Below, in pieces: positions 6,935 to 11,848 of a stretch of 11,848 nucleotides of DNA. The position numbers were made by a program, and so were the translations under genes. The notes under the pieces were generated by a model. It was not told the DNA's origin and did no database searches. It saw only the letters and a program-made list of their open reading frames with translations. Every line of letters starts with the position of its first letter. Within the stretch, counting starts at the first letter, position 1. The stretch is taken from contig DASQEH010000045.1 of NCBI GenBank assembly GCA_035633755.1, forward strand, positions 1 to 11,848. The letters are read 5' to 3'. Source of the stretch: DASQEH01 sp035633755. GTDB taxonomy: Bacteria; Actinomycetota; Actinomycetes; Propionibacteriales; Nocardioidaceae.

Positions 6935-7872
6935 CCGCGGCCGTATGGGGCGCCCTTCTCGGCGGTATGTGTGCCGTGGGGACGCTGCTCGTGGTTGCGC
7001 GCCTACTCAGGTCTCGGAGACCATCGCTCGAGAGCCGGGTGGCCCCCTACGTGCGGGACGTGCCCACCGCTTGGGGGAGTTGGCGTGCCGTGGCGCCGTC
7101 CAGCCGGCCCTCCTCAGCGGCGGTCGCCCTGGTGCGCCCGCTCCTGGACTCAGCAGCGCACAGGCTCGAGAGCATCCTGGGCGGACGGGAGTCAGTTCGC
7201 CGACGCTTGGAGCGCGCTGGATCATCGATGACCACGCACGACTTCCGGATCAGCCAGGTTCAATGGGGCCTCGCCGGATTCGGTGCAGCGCTGGTCGTTG
7301 GGTTGCTCGGTCCCGCTCGTGAGCCAGCCAAAGCCCTCCCGTGGCTACTGGTCTCACTTGCGGCCTGCGCAGTGGCGATAATGGCCAAGGACACCGCCTT
7401 GACGAGGCAGGTTCGTAGGCGCGAAGAGACAATCCTCAGCGAGTTCCCGGTCGTCGCCGACCTGTTGGCGCTGGCGGTGGCAGCCGGCGAAGGGCCGGTC
7501 ACCGCGCTTGACCGAGTCGTCTCGAGCTGTCGAGGTGCGCTCCCGGACGAGTTCGCCGTCGTGTTAGCCGAGTCCCGTACCGGTGTGCCGGTTGCTCGCG
7601 CTCTGGATGCCTTCGCGGCCCGCAGCGGTCTGGCGGTCGTATCTCGCTTCGCTGAGGGATTCGCCGTCGCCATCGAGCGGGGGACACCCCTCGTGGACGT
7701 ACTGATGGCTCAGTCAGCAGATGTAAGGGAGGCGTCCAAGCGAGCGCTGATCGAGGCCGGCGCCCGCAAGGAGATCGCGATGATGGTGCCCGTCGTGTTC
7801 TTGATCATGCCGGTGACCTTGCTGTTTGCATTCTTCCCCGGCGTGGTCGGGCTCAATCTGTTGGCGCCTTAG
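6931..7872 (+). CDS. tadC: Tad platform protein TadC (type II secretion F family)
   Basis: This 313-residue membrane protein is the partner of TadB. Hydrophobic segments lie at about residues 5-24, 110-127, 136-152 and 283-304. The cytoplasmic T2SSF domain between about 170 and 280 contains FPVVADLLALAVAAGEGPV (172-190) and AEGFAVAIERGTPLVDVL (241-258), which matches TadC order: first half with Ala-Gly-x-Pro, second half with Arg-Gly-Thr-Pro-Leu. The C-terminal VPVVFLIMPVTLLFAFFPG is a strong TadC hallmark. The ATG at 6931 overlaps the tadB stop by four bases. The frame is also open upstream to 6730, but that lies inside tadB and was rejected. It is followed 20 bases later by the pilin gene, which has its own strong ribosome site, so pilin may be made in greater amounts. 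Confidence 0.92.
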   Translation: MTAAVWGALLGGMCAVGTLLVVARLLRSRRPSLESRVAPYVRDVPTAWGSWRAVAPSSRPSSAAVALVRPLLDSAAHRLESILGGRESVRRRLERAGSSMTTHDFRISQVQWGLAGFGAALVVGLLGPAREPAKALPWLLVSLAACAVAIMAKDTALTRQVRRREETILSEFPVVADLLALAVAAGEGPVTALDRVVSSCRGALPDEFAVVLAESRTGVPVARALDAFAARSGLAVVSRFAEGFAVAIERGTPLVDVLMAQSADVREASKRALIEAGARKEIAMMVPVVFLIMPVTLLFAFFPGVVGLNLLAP

Positions 7873-7881
7873 CTCACTGAC

Positions 7882-7887
7882 AAGGAG
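7882..7887 (+). promoter_or_regulatory. Ribosome binding site of the pilin gene
   Basis: AAGGAG lies 5 bases before the ATG at 7893 and only 2 before an adjacent in-frame ATG at 7890, so 7893 is preferred. Unlike its coupled neighbours, the pilin has a clear site of its own. Confidence 0.6.
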
Positions 7888-7892
7888 AAATG

Positions 7893-8066
7893 ATGAGGCT
7901 TCCCCTGCTCCTGGTGCGACGTCTGCATGCTCGTGACGAACGCGGTGACGTACCGGGCTGGGTCATGATCACAGTGATGACGATCGTGATCGCGTCGGCG
8001 ATCCTGGTGATCTTCCAGGACCGGGTCACGACCTTCCTCAGCAACACGTTGAACCAGTACATGTAG
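7893..8066 (+). CDS. Small Tad pilin-like protein (57 residues)
   Basis: A basic leader (residues 1-18, RLPLLLVRRLHARDERG) ends at Gly18. It is followed by DVPGW and a single hydrophobic helix (about 24-41, VMITVMTIVIASAILVIF), then a short amphipathic tail ending in LSNTLNQYM. Size, charge layout and position between tadC and tadE fit the Flp-type major pilin of actinobacterial Tad loci, where small proteins with an RGDVPGW motif recur at this place (from memory of the family, not a search). Prepilin peptidase would be expected to cut near Gly18. The residue at +5 after that site is Trp, not the Glu normal for Flp pilins, so processing may differ. It could instead be a minor subunit. The stop TAG shares a base with the GTG of tadE. 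The coding call is strong; the major-pilin role is inference. Confidence 0.75.
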   Translation: MRLPLLLVRRLHARDERGDVPGWVMITVMTIVIASAILVIFQDRVTTFLSNTLNQYM

Positions 8067-8503
8067 TGACTCCAAGGCCACGGCCGCGCTGGCGATCAGC
8101 CCGGCTTCCCGGTGGGTGGGGTGAGCATCGAGGCGAGCGCGGGTCTGCGATCGCGGACTTCGCGTTGGTGTCGGTGGTGCTGGTACCGCTGTTCTTCGGG
8201 ATCTTGCAGCTTGCGGTGATCTGGCACGTCAAGACGACGCTGACGTCGGCGGCGTCGGAGGGCGCTCGCCACGGTGCGATGTACAACCGCTCGGCTCCTG
8301 ATGGTGGACAGCGCACGAGCGCGGTCATTCAAGACGTCTTCGGTCGAGACTTCGCCGATCACGTCTCGTCGCGCGACATCTCGCTAGGTGGGCAGCCAGC
8401 CGTGGCCGTTGATGTGGTGGCGGATGTGCCTGTGTTGGCCTTCTGGGGCCCCACCGTGCGGCTGGAGGTAACGGGGCACGCGGTCAAGGAGGTGCTGCCG
8501 TGA
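8066..8503 (+). CDS. tadE: TadE-like pseudopilin
   Basis: This is a 145-residue protein with a basic leader (1-26, rich in Arg and Pro), then the TadE signature ERGSAIADFALV (24-35) leading into a hydrophobic helix to about residue 52. The C-terminal part is soluble and beta-rich (for example AVAVDVVADVPVLAF, 112-126). TadE proteins are membrane-bound prepilin-like subunits with a type III signal cut after Gly and then processed by a prepilin peptidase. Cleavage would fall after Gly26. Position +5 is Asp31 rather than the usual Glu. After the helix, TSAASEGARHGA is the family's common stretch. The GTG start overlaps the pilin stop by one base, and its own stop overlaps the next start (GTGA). 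The GTG at 8066 is the only start that covers the full leader. Confidence 0.85.
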   Translation: MTPRPRPRWRSARLPGGWGEHRGERGSAIADFALVSVVLVPLFFGILQLAVIWHVKTTLTSAASEGARHGAMYNRSAPDGGQRTSAVIQDVFGRDFADHVSSRDISLGGQPAVAVDVVADVPVLAFWGPTVRLEVTGHAVKEVLP

Positions 8504-9003
8504 TCCGGCATCGCAAGCCGGGAGTTCCTGGCCCAGTGGCCTCCAGCCGAGCTGAGCGTGGGGTGCGGCCGCGTGGGGAGTGGGGCACGGCGATCATCGA
8601 GGTCACCTGGGTCGGTCTGTTGCTGATGATCCCGTTGGTCTATGTCATCGTCACGTTGGTCACGGTGCAGCGGTCTGCGTTCGGGGCCACGGAGGCTGCT
8701 CGCGCGGCGGGACGGGCGTTCATCCTGGCGCCGGACCCGGTGACCGCTCGGGAGAGGGCTTACGAGGCCGCGCGCCTGGCCATGCTCGACCAGGGTGCCC
8801 CGTTCGAGCCAGCGAACCTGATGCTCGAGTGCGGCCCGACTCCGGATGCCTGTTTGCAGCCGGGGTCGAGCGTGCGGGTGAGAGTCGACCTGGACGTGCG
8901 GTTGCCGCTGGTGCCGTCGGTGTTCGGGCGGCCGGCGGGAAGCATCGCCGTTGCCGCCACGCACATCGAGCCCTACGGAACCTTCCGGGAGGGCGCGTCG
9001 TGA
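8500..9003 (+). CDS. Second TadE/TadF-like pseudopilin
   Basis: This 167-residue protein has a leader with many Arg/Gly/Pro residues (1-29), the cleavage-site region EWGTAIIEVTWVG (27-39) and a membrane helix at about 36-55. Here the +5 residue after Gly29 is Glu34, the canonical residue for recognition by a prepilin peptidase. Past the helix, AFGATEAARAAGRAF (60-74) is the TadE/F-type stretch. The soluble part contains Cys111 and Cys118, which could form a disulfide after export. It is probably a minor pilin or pseudopilin that works with TadE. The GTG at 8500 overlaps the tadE stop (GTGA); its own TGA overlaps the next gene. It could equally be named TadF, as the sequence does not decide between them. 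Confidence 0.83.
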   Translation: MIRHRKPGVPGPVASSRAERGVRPRGEWGTAIIEVTWVGLLLMIPLVYVIVTLVTVQRSAFGATEAARAAGRAFILAPDPVTARERAYEAARLAMLDQGAPFEPANLMLECGPTPDACLQPGSSVRVRVDLDVRLPLVPSVFGRPAGSIAVAATHIEPYGTFREGAS

Positions 9004-9449
9004 TGTCGGGTTCGCGAGGTGTGCGCGCGCGTGATCAGCGCGGCCAGATCACCGCGATGCTCGTGCTGTTCACCATCTGCCTCTTGCTGGCCGTCATCGC
9101 GGTGACGGACATCTCGGCGAGCTACCTGCGCCGCCAAGCCGCCACCTCGCTGGCCGACGGAGCAGCGCTCGCGGCGTCCGACTCCGCCGCTGCCCCCAAT
9201 GTCTACACCGGGTCCAGCGACGAGTACGTCGTCCTCAACGAAGACGCGGCTGGAGTCGCGGTTCACGACTACCTGCGTGCGTCAGGGGCCTACGACGCCT
9301 ATCCGGGCCTCACCGCCGATGTCAGCGTGAACGGCCACACGGTCCATGTCGCCCTCTCCATGCCGTACCGACTACCCGTCACCATGCCCGGTGTGCCGGC
9401 GAGCACCACCATCCACGCCACTGCCGCCGCAGACTTGCCCATCTACTGA
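9003..9449 (+). CDS. TadG-like (TadE/G family) membrane protein, end of the Tad operon
   Basis: This is a 148-residue protein with a short basic leader and DQRGQITAMLVLFTICLLL (11-29), then a hydrophobic helix to about residue 38. ASYLRRQAATSLADGAALAA (39-58) follows, the typical juxta-membrane stretch of the Flp pilus-assembly TadE/G-like (PF13400-type) family. The soluble C-terminal part is beta-rich (TADVSVNGHTVHVALSMPY). It is about half the length of classical TadG, which carries a von Willebrand-type domain; here there is none, as is common in actinobacteria. A GGGAGGG site (8987-8993) lies 9 bases from ATG 9003 and 6 from an in-frame GTG at 9000, so either can be the start. It is the last gene of the seven-gene run. 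Confidence 0.82.
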   Translation: MSGSRGVRARDQRGQITAMLVLFTICLLLAVIAVTDISASYLRRQAATSLADGAALAASDSAAAPNVYTGSSDEYVVLNEDAAGVAVHDYLRASGAYDAYPGLTADVSVNGHTVHVALSMPYRLPVTMPGVPASTTIHATAAADLPIY

Positions 9450-9492
9450 CCTGCATCACTCCGCGACCCCCCACGATGACGTGCACTGTGAC

Positions 9493-9533
9493 AGCCGAAG
9501 CGGCAGAGCGCCCACAGCCGCTGATGCTCGGCT
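9493..9533 (+). terminator. Hairpin after the Tad operon
   Basis: AGCCGA-AGCGGC (9493-9504) pairs with GCCGCT (9517-9522) and TCGGCT (9528-9533) around a 12-base loop, with a 5-base bulge on one side and adjacent arms sharing an A. It lies about 45 bases past the tadG-like stop, with no T-tract. A transcription terminator is the likely role. The stem is imperfect and the call is moderate. The remaining bases to 9645 hold no gene. Confidence 0.45.
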
Positions 9534-9645
9534 CGGCACACTGACGTGAGTAGCAGCCCGCGAAGAGAAGACAATCAACGATCGAACCGAAGCACACGAA
9601 TTCAGGCCGACCCACGTGCGAGCCGCGTCGGAGCAGCGGTAGAAG

Positions 9646-10557
9646 TCAGCGAGCGACCGCTCTTCCCAGGCCGGCCAGGAGAATCAGAATCGATCCACTC
9701 ACTTGCGCGATGCTGAGGATGTGGCCGTAGACCGCCGCATCGAACGCCACGGCGACCACTGGATAGATGAAGCCGAGAAACGCGATGGTAGGGGTGGTGA
9801 GGCGAGGATAGGAGTCGTACACGAGCACGTACATGACGGCCGTGTGCACCACTCCCAGCGTGAGAAGCCAAGGGACACCCTCAAGCCTGCTCAGCTCCCC
9901 GAACCGGGCCAGCGGCAGGAGGATGAGGGCGCCGAGACTGAGCTGGATGAGCGCGATGATGTGTGGACGAACTCCCTGCACCTTCTTTACGAGGAGGGTG
10001 GCGAGTGCGTAGAGGGCGGCGGCCCCCACGGCCTCGATCATCCCCCGCCCATAGCCGCCGGTGAGCGGCTCGGTCCAGGGCTGGGCGACGAGGACGAGGC
10101 CGCCGAAGCCGAGGGCGACCCATGTCAGTTGTCCGACCGCCAGGGACTCCCGTAGGACCAGCGGGGCGAACAGCACCAGCAGGAACGGCTGGACATGGTA
10201 GGTCACCGTCGCCACGCCGATGGACGTGTGCTGGTACGAGGCGAAGAGGAGAACCCAGTTCGCCACCAGGCAGAGCCCCCCACCCACGATCAGGAGCGAC
10301 GAGGCGCGCGACAGGTTGGGGCGGGTGACGTAACCCCGGGCCGCGCACCACAGTCCAAGGGCGAGAGCACCCACTGCGCACCGGGCAAAGGCAACCGTCA
10401 AGGGCGAAGCCTGCGACTCGATGACAAAGACGCCGATCGTTCCGGACAGCGCCATGGCGGCGGCGAGCTCGATCGCGCCGACTCGTGCGCGTCCCGCGTT
10501 CGGGGCAGTGATCTCGCTCGGCGCACCGGCGGATGACGTGAGGCGTGAAGTGGACAT
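9646..10557 (-). CDS. EamA/DMT-family transporter (ten membrane segments)
   Basis: This 303-residue membrane protein reads as two EamA halves of about five helices each. A hydrophilic N terminus (1-25) is followed by hydrophobic segments at about 27-45, 52-72, 86-105, 110-135, 144-159, 171-190, 199-217, 228-246, 256-276 and 281-298. The first repeat ends in the family-like APLVLRESL (131-139) and GQLTWVALGFGGLVLV; the second has a matching layout. These proteins export small metabolites, amino acids or drugs across the inner membrane. The substrate here cannot be predicted. An AAGGA ribosome site (complement of 10565-10569) lies 7 bases before the ATG at 10557. The gene is divergently paired with a GlxA-type regulator, which is the best clue to its control. 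Confidence 0.9.
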   Translation of the reverse strand: MSTSRLTSSAGAPSEITAPNAGRARVGAIELAAAMALSGTIGVFVIESQASPLTVAFARCAVGALALGLWCAARGYVTRPNLSRASSLLIVGGGLCLVANWVLLFASYQHTSIGVATVTYHVQPFLLVLFAPLVLRESLAVGQLTWVALGFGGLVLVAQPWTEPLTGGYGRGMIEAVGAAALYALATLLVKKVQGVRPHIIALIQLSLGALILLPLARFGELSRLEGVPWLLTLGVVHTAVMYVLVYDSYPRLTTPTIAFLGFIYPVVAVAFDAAVYGHILSIAQVSGSILILLAGLGRAVAR

Positions 10558-10572
10558 GACTCGATCCTTGCG

Positions 10573-10584
10573 AGCGGCACCGCT
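10573..10584. promoter_or_regulatory. Palindrome in the transporter/regulator intergenic region
   Basis: AGCGG and CCGCT are perfect 5-base arms around CA, about 16 bases upstream of the EamA ATG within the 83-base divergent gap. It could be the site where the adjacent AraC-type regulator or another factor acts. The evidence is symmetry and place only. Confidence 0.25.
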
Positions 10585-10628
10585 TCGTGACAGTGGCTCA
10601 GACGACAGGTTCCGTAAAGATCACGCCA

Positions 10629-10640
10629 TACACTGCCTCC
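10629..10640 (+). promoter_or_regulatory. Putative -10 element of a leaderless promoter for the GlxA-type regulator
   Basis: TACACT (10629-10634) fits TAnnnT and ends 7 positions before the A of the ATG at 10641, as at the ABC operon (786-797). No ribosome site lies before this ATG. No good -35 was found. Confidence 0.3.
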
Positions 10641-11612
10641 ATGGCTCTGACGTCGGTGGCTGTCGTCCTGCAGGCGCCGCTCGCGCCGTTCGAGCTCGGC
10701 GTGCTCCACGAGGTGTTCGGCATAGATCGCACCGCGGACGGAGTTCCGCGATTCTCGTTCAAGATCTGCGCTGAACGACCAGACACCCCGCTGGCCAGCG
10801 GCCCCATCACCGTGACCACTGAACACAGTCTCGAGGTGTGTGAGGGAGCCGACCTGATCGCTGTACCCGGCGGCCCTATGCCCACGGGCGCTTCCCCTGC
10901 GGTGCTGACCCAGCTTCGCGACGCCGCCGACCGGGGGACGGTCGTGCTGGGCATGTGTGCCGGCGCCTTCACTCTCGCCGAAGCCGGCATCTTGGACGGA
11001 CGGACCGCTGCCACACACTGGCGGTACGCCGACACCTTCCAGAAGGCGTTCCCAGATGTCACGGTTGATCGCGACTCGCTCTACAGGTTCGAGGGCGACG
11101 TGATCACAAGTGCCGGGACCGCCGCAGGGATCGATGCCTGCCTGCAGCTCGTACGCCGAGAGCACGGGCCGGCAGTCGCCAACCGGATCGCGCGGCGGAT
11201 GGTAGTGCCGGCACATCGCGATGGCGGTCAGCGCCAATACATTGAGGCACCGCTCCCGAGCTGCGACTCTGCCGGGACTCTCCGGCTCCTCCTTGGGTGG
11301 ATGGATGAGCATCTCGGCGACGCCCACTCAGTGGCGTCGCTCGCAGCCAAGGCGCACATGTCACCGCGCACGCTGAGCAGGCGCTTCCGTTCTGAGATCG
11401 GCGCATCTCCGATGACATGGCTCACGCATCGGCGGATCTGCCTCGCCCAGGAGCTCTTGGAGGGCACAGACATGTCCATCGAGCAGGTTGCCACGGCGGC
11501 GGGTTTCGGCAACGATCCCGTGTTCCGGCACCACTTCCGGCAGCACGTCGGCATTGCTCCCACCGCGTACAGAGCCAAGTTCCGCACACTGGCCAAATAT
11601 CCGGACGAATAG
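10641..11612 (+). CDS. GlxA-type transcriptional regulator (DJ-1/PfpI plus AraC helix-turn-helix)
   Basis: This 323-residue protein has an N-terminal DJ-1/PfpI amidase-like domain (about 4-200) with VAVPGGPMPTG (74-83 region), the nucleophile-elbow motif VVLGMCAGAFTLAE (101-114, Cys106) and TAATHWRYAD (122-131). The signature RRMVVPAHRDGGQRQYI (185-201) is typical of the GlxA family. The C-terminal AraC domain has two helix-turn-helix units at about 230-252 (VASLAAKAHMSPRTLSRRF) and 278-303 (MSIEQVATAAGFGNDPVFRH), ending in GIAPTAYR (304-311). Such proteins activate or repress neighbouring genes; the DJ-1 domain probably senses a small ligand rather than acting as a protease, though Cys106 is kept. 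A GTG at 10587 would extend it by 18 residues, but the domain starts just after ATG 10641. Its divergent partner is the EamA transporter. Confidence 0.92.
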   Translation: MALTSVAVVLQAPLAPFELGVLHEVFGIDRTADGVPRFSFKICAERPDTPLASGPITVTTEHSLEVCEGADLIAVPGGPMPTGASPAVLTQLRDAADRGTVVLGMCAGAFTLAEAGILDGRTAATHWRYADTFQKAFPDVTVDRDSLYRFEGDVITSAGTAAGIDACLQLVRREHGPAVANRIARRMVVPAHRDGGQRQYIEAPLPSCDSAGTLRLLLGWMDEHLGDAHSVASLAAKAHMSPRTLSRRFRSEIGASPMTWLTHRRICLAQELLEGTDMSIEQVATAAGFGNDPVFRHHFRQHVGIAPTAYRAKFRTLAKYPDE

Positions 11613-11848
11613 ACTGGAGCCCTCTGCCCACCGCCAGCGCACCTGTTCCCAGGCCGAGGGTCTTTCCCTGAAGCGGTATGAACGAGCCGCTGCAACGGAG
11701 CGACCGCAGCCGTCCACACGTTCCCAGGCTCAGCCGTGGCGAGCCAGCGCGCCGTGGTAACGAGTGGTACCTCGAGGTCGATCTGTCGGCCCCGACCCGA
11801 GACAGTGCCGCGACTTCGTACTCCTCTGAGGGCCATGCCCTATGGACT
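11613..11848. other. Right-edge stretch without an assured gene
   Basis: The 236 bases after the regulator hold no strong terminator; only a weak AGGG/CCCT hairpin with a 5-base loop (near 11657-11669) is seen. The 10-base sequence GTTCCCAGGC occurs twice (near 11645 and 11720). One plus-strand frame opens at ATG 11678 and stays open to the edge; it is listed separately. Confidence 0.4.
11678..11848 (+). CDS. Possible partial gene at the right edge
   Basis: From ATG 11678 a frame of 57 codons stays open to the window end. The first half is Arg/Ser/Pro-rich and looks non-coding; EWYLEVDLSAPT (29-40) then reads more like protein. The ribosome site is poor (GAAGCGG). No family was recognised. 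It may be chance, since GC-rich DNA often keeps open frames. Confidence 0.15.
   Translation, partial: MNEPLQRSDRSRPHVPRLSRGEPARRGNEWYLEVDLSAPTRDSAATSYSSEGHALWT

Noticed and set aside
8359..8964. Minus-strand open frame (201 codons) opposite the TadE-like genes
   Set aside because: Arg/His/Pro-rich shadow; the plus strand has overlapping, coupled genes with family signatures.
11228..11836. Minus-strand open frame (202 codons) overlapping the end of the regulator gene and the right edge
   Set aside because: Most of it is antisense to the AraC domain. The remaining non-overlapping part has no ribosome site or recognisable motif, though the right edge prevents a final decision.

Overview
The window comes from a high-GC Gram-positive bacterium, most likely an actinobacterium, perhaps of the Nocardioides type. 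This rests on the strong G/C third-position bias, GTG starts, genes overlapping by 1 to 4 bases, strong GGAGG-like ribosome sites beside apparently leaderless genes, and a Tad pilus locus of actinobacterial style with a small pilin-like protein containing RGDVPGW. The genus is an inference. No rRNA, tRNA, CRISPR array, insertion sequence or phage gene was seen.

Left part (1-3273). A 2'-5' RNA ligase/cyclic phosphodiesterase-like gene on the minus strand runs off the left edge. A plus-strand operon for a polar amino-acid ABC importer follows: lipoprotein binding protein (798-1610), permease (1641-2435) and ATPase (2435-3199). It ends at a 15-bp perfect hairpin (3225-3273) that also serves the convergent gene to its right.

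Middle part (3294-9533). A minus-strand gene encodes a secreted beta-propeller of about seven blades. It diverges from a Tad (tight adherence/type IVb pilus) operon across a roughly 330-base regulatory region holding an AT-rich palindrome and a perfect DnaA-box match. The operon is tadA-tadB-tadC-pilin-tadE-tadE2-tadG (4796-9449), read as one tightly coupled unit. TadA powers assembly, TadB and TadC form the membrane platform, the 57-residue protein is the likely pilin, and the three single-TM proteins with prepilin-like N termini are minor pilins or pseudopilins. No prepilin peptidase, secretin, or CpaE/TadZ-type ATPase lies in the window, so these must come from elsewhere or be absent. A hairpin at 9493-9533 probably ends the operon.

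Right part (9646-11848). A ten-TM EamA/DMT-family transporter (minus) diverges from a GlxA-type regulator (plus: DJ-1/PfpI domain plus AraC helix-turn-helix) across 83 bases, an arrangement that suggests the regulator controls the exporter. After the regulator only a weak open frame reaches the right edge.

Most of the content is recognisable. The parts most worth a second look are the propeller gene paired with the Tad operon, the small pilin that lacks the usual Glu+5, and two genes with matching leaderless-promoter geometry. I did not find a clearly new system.
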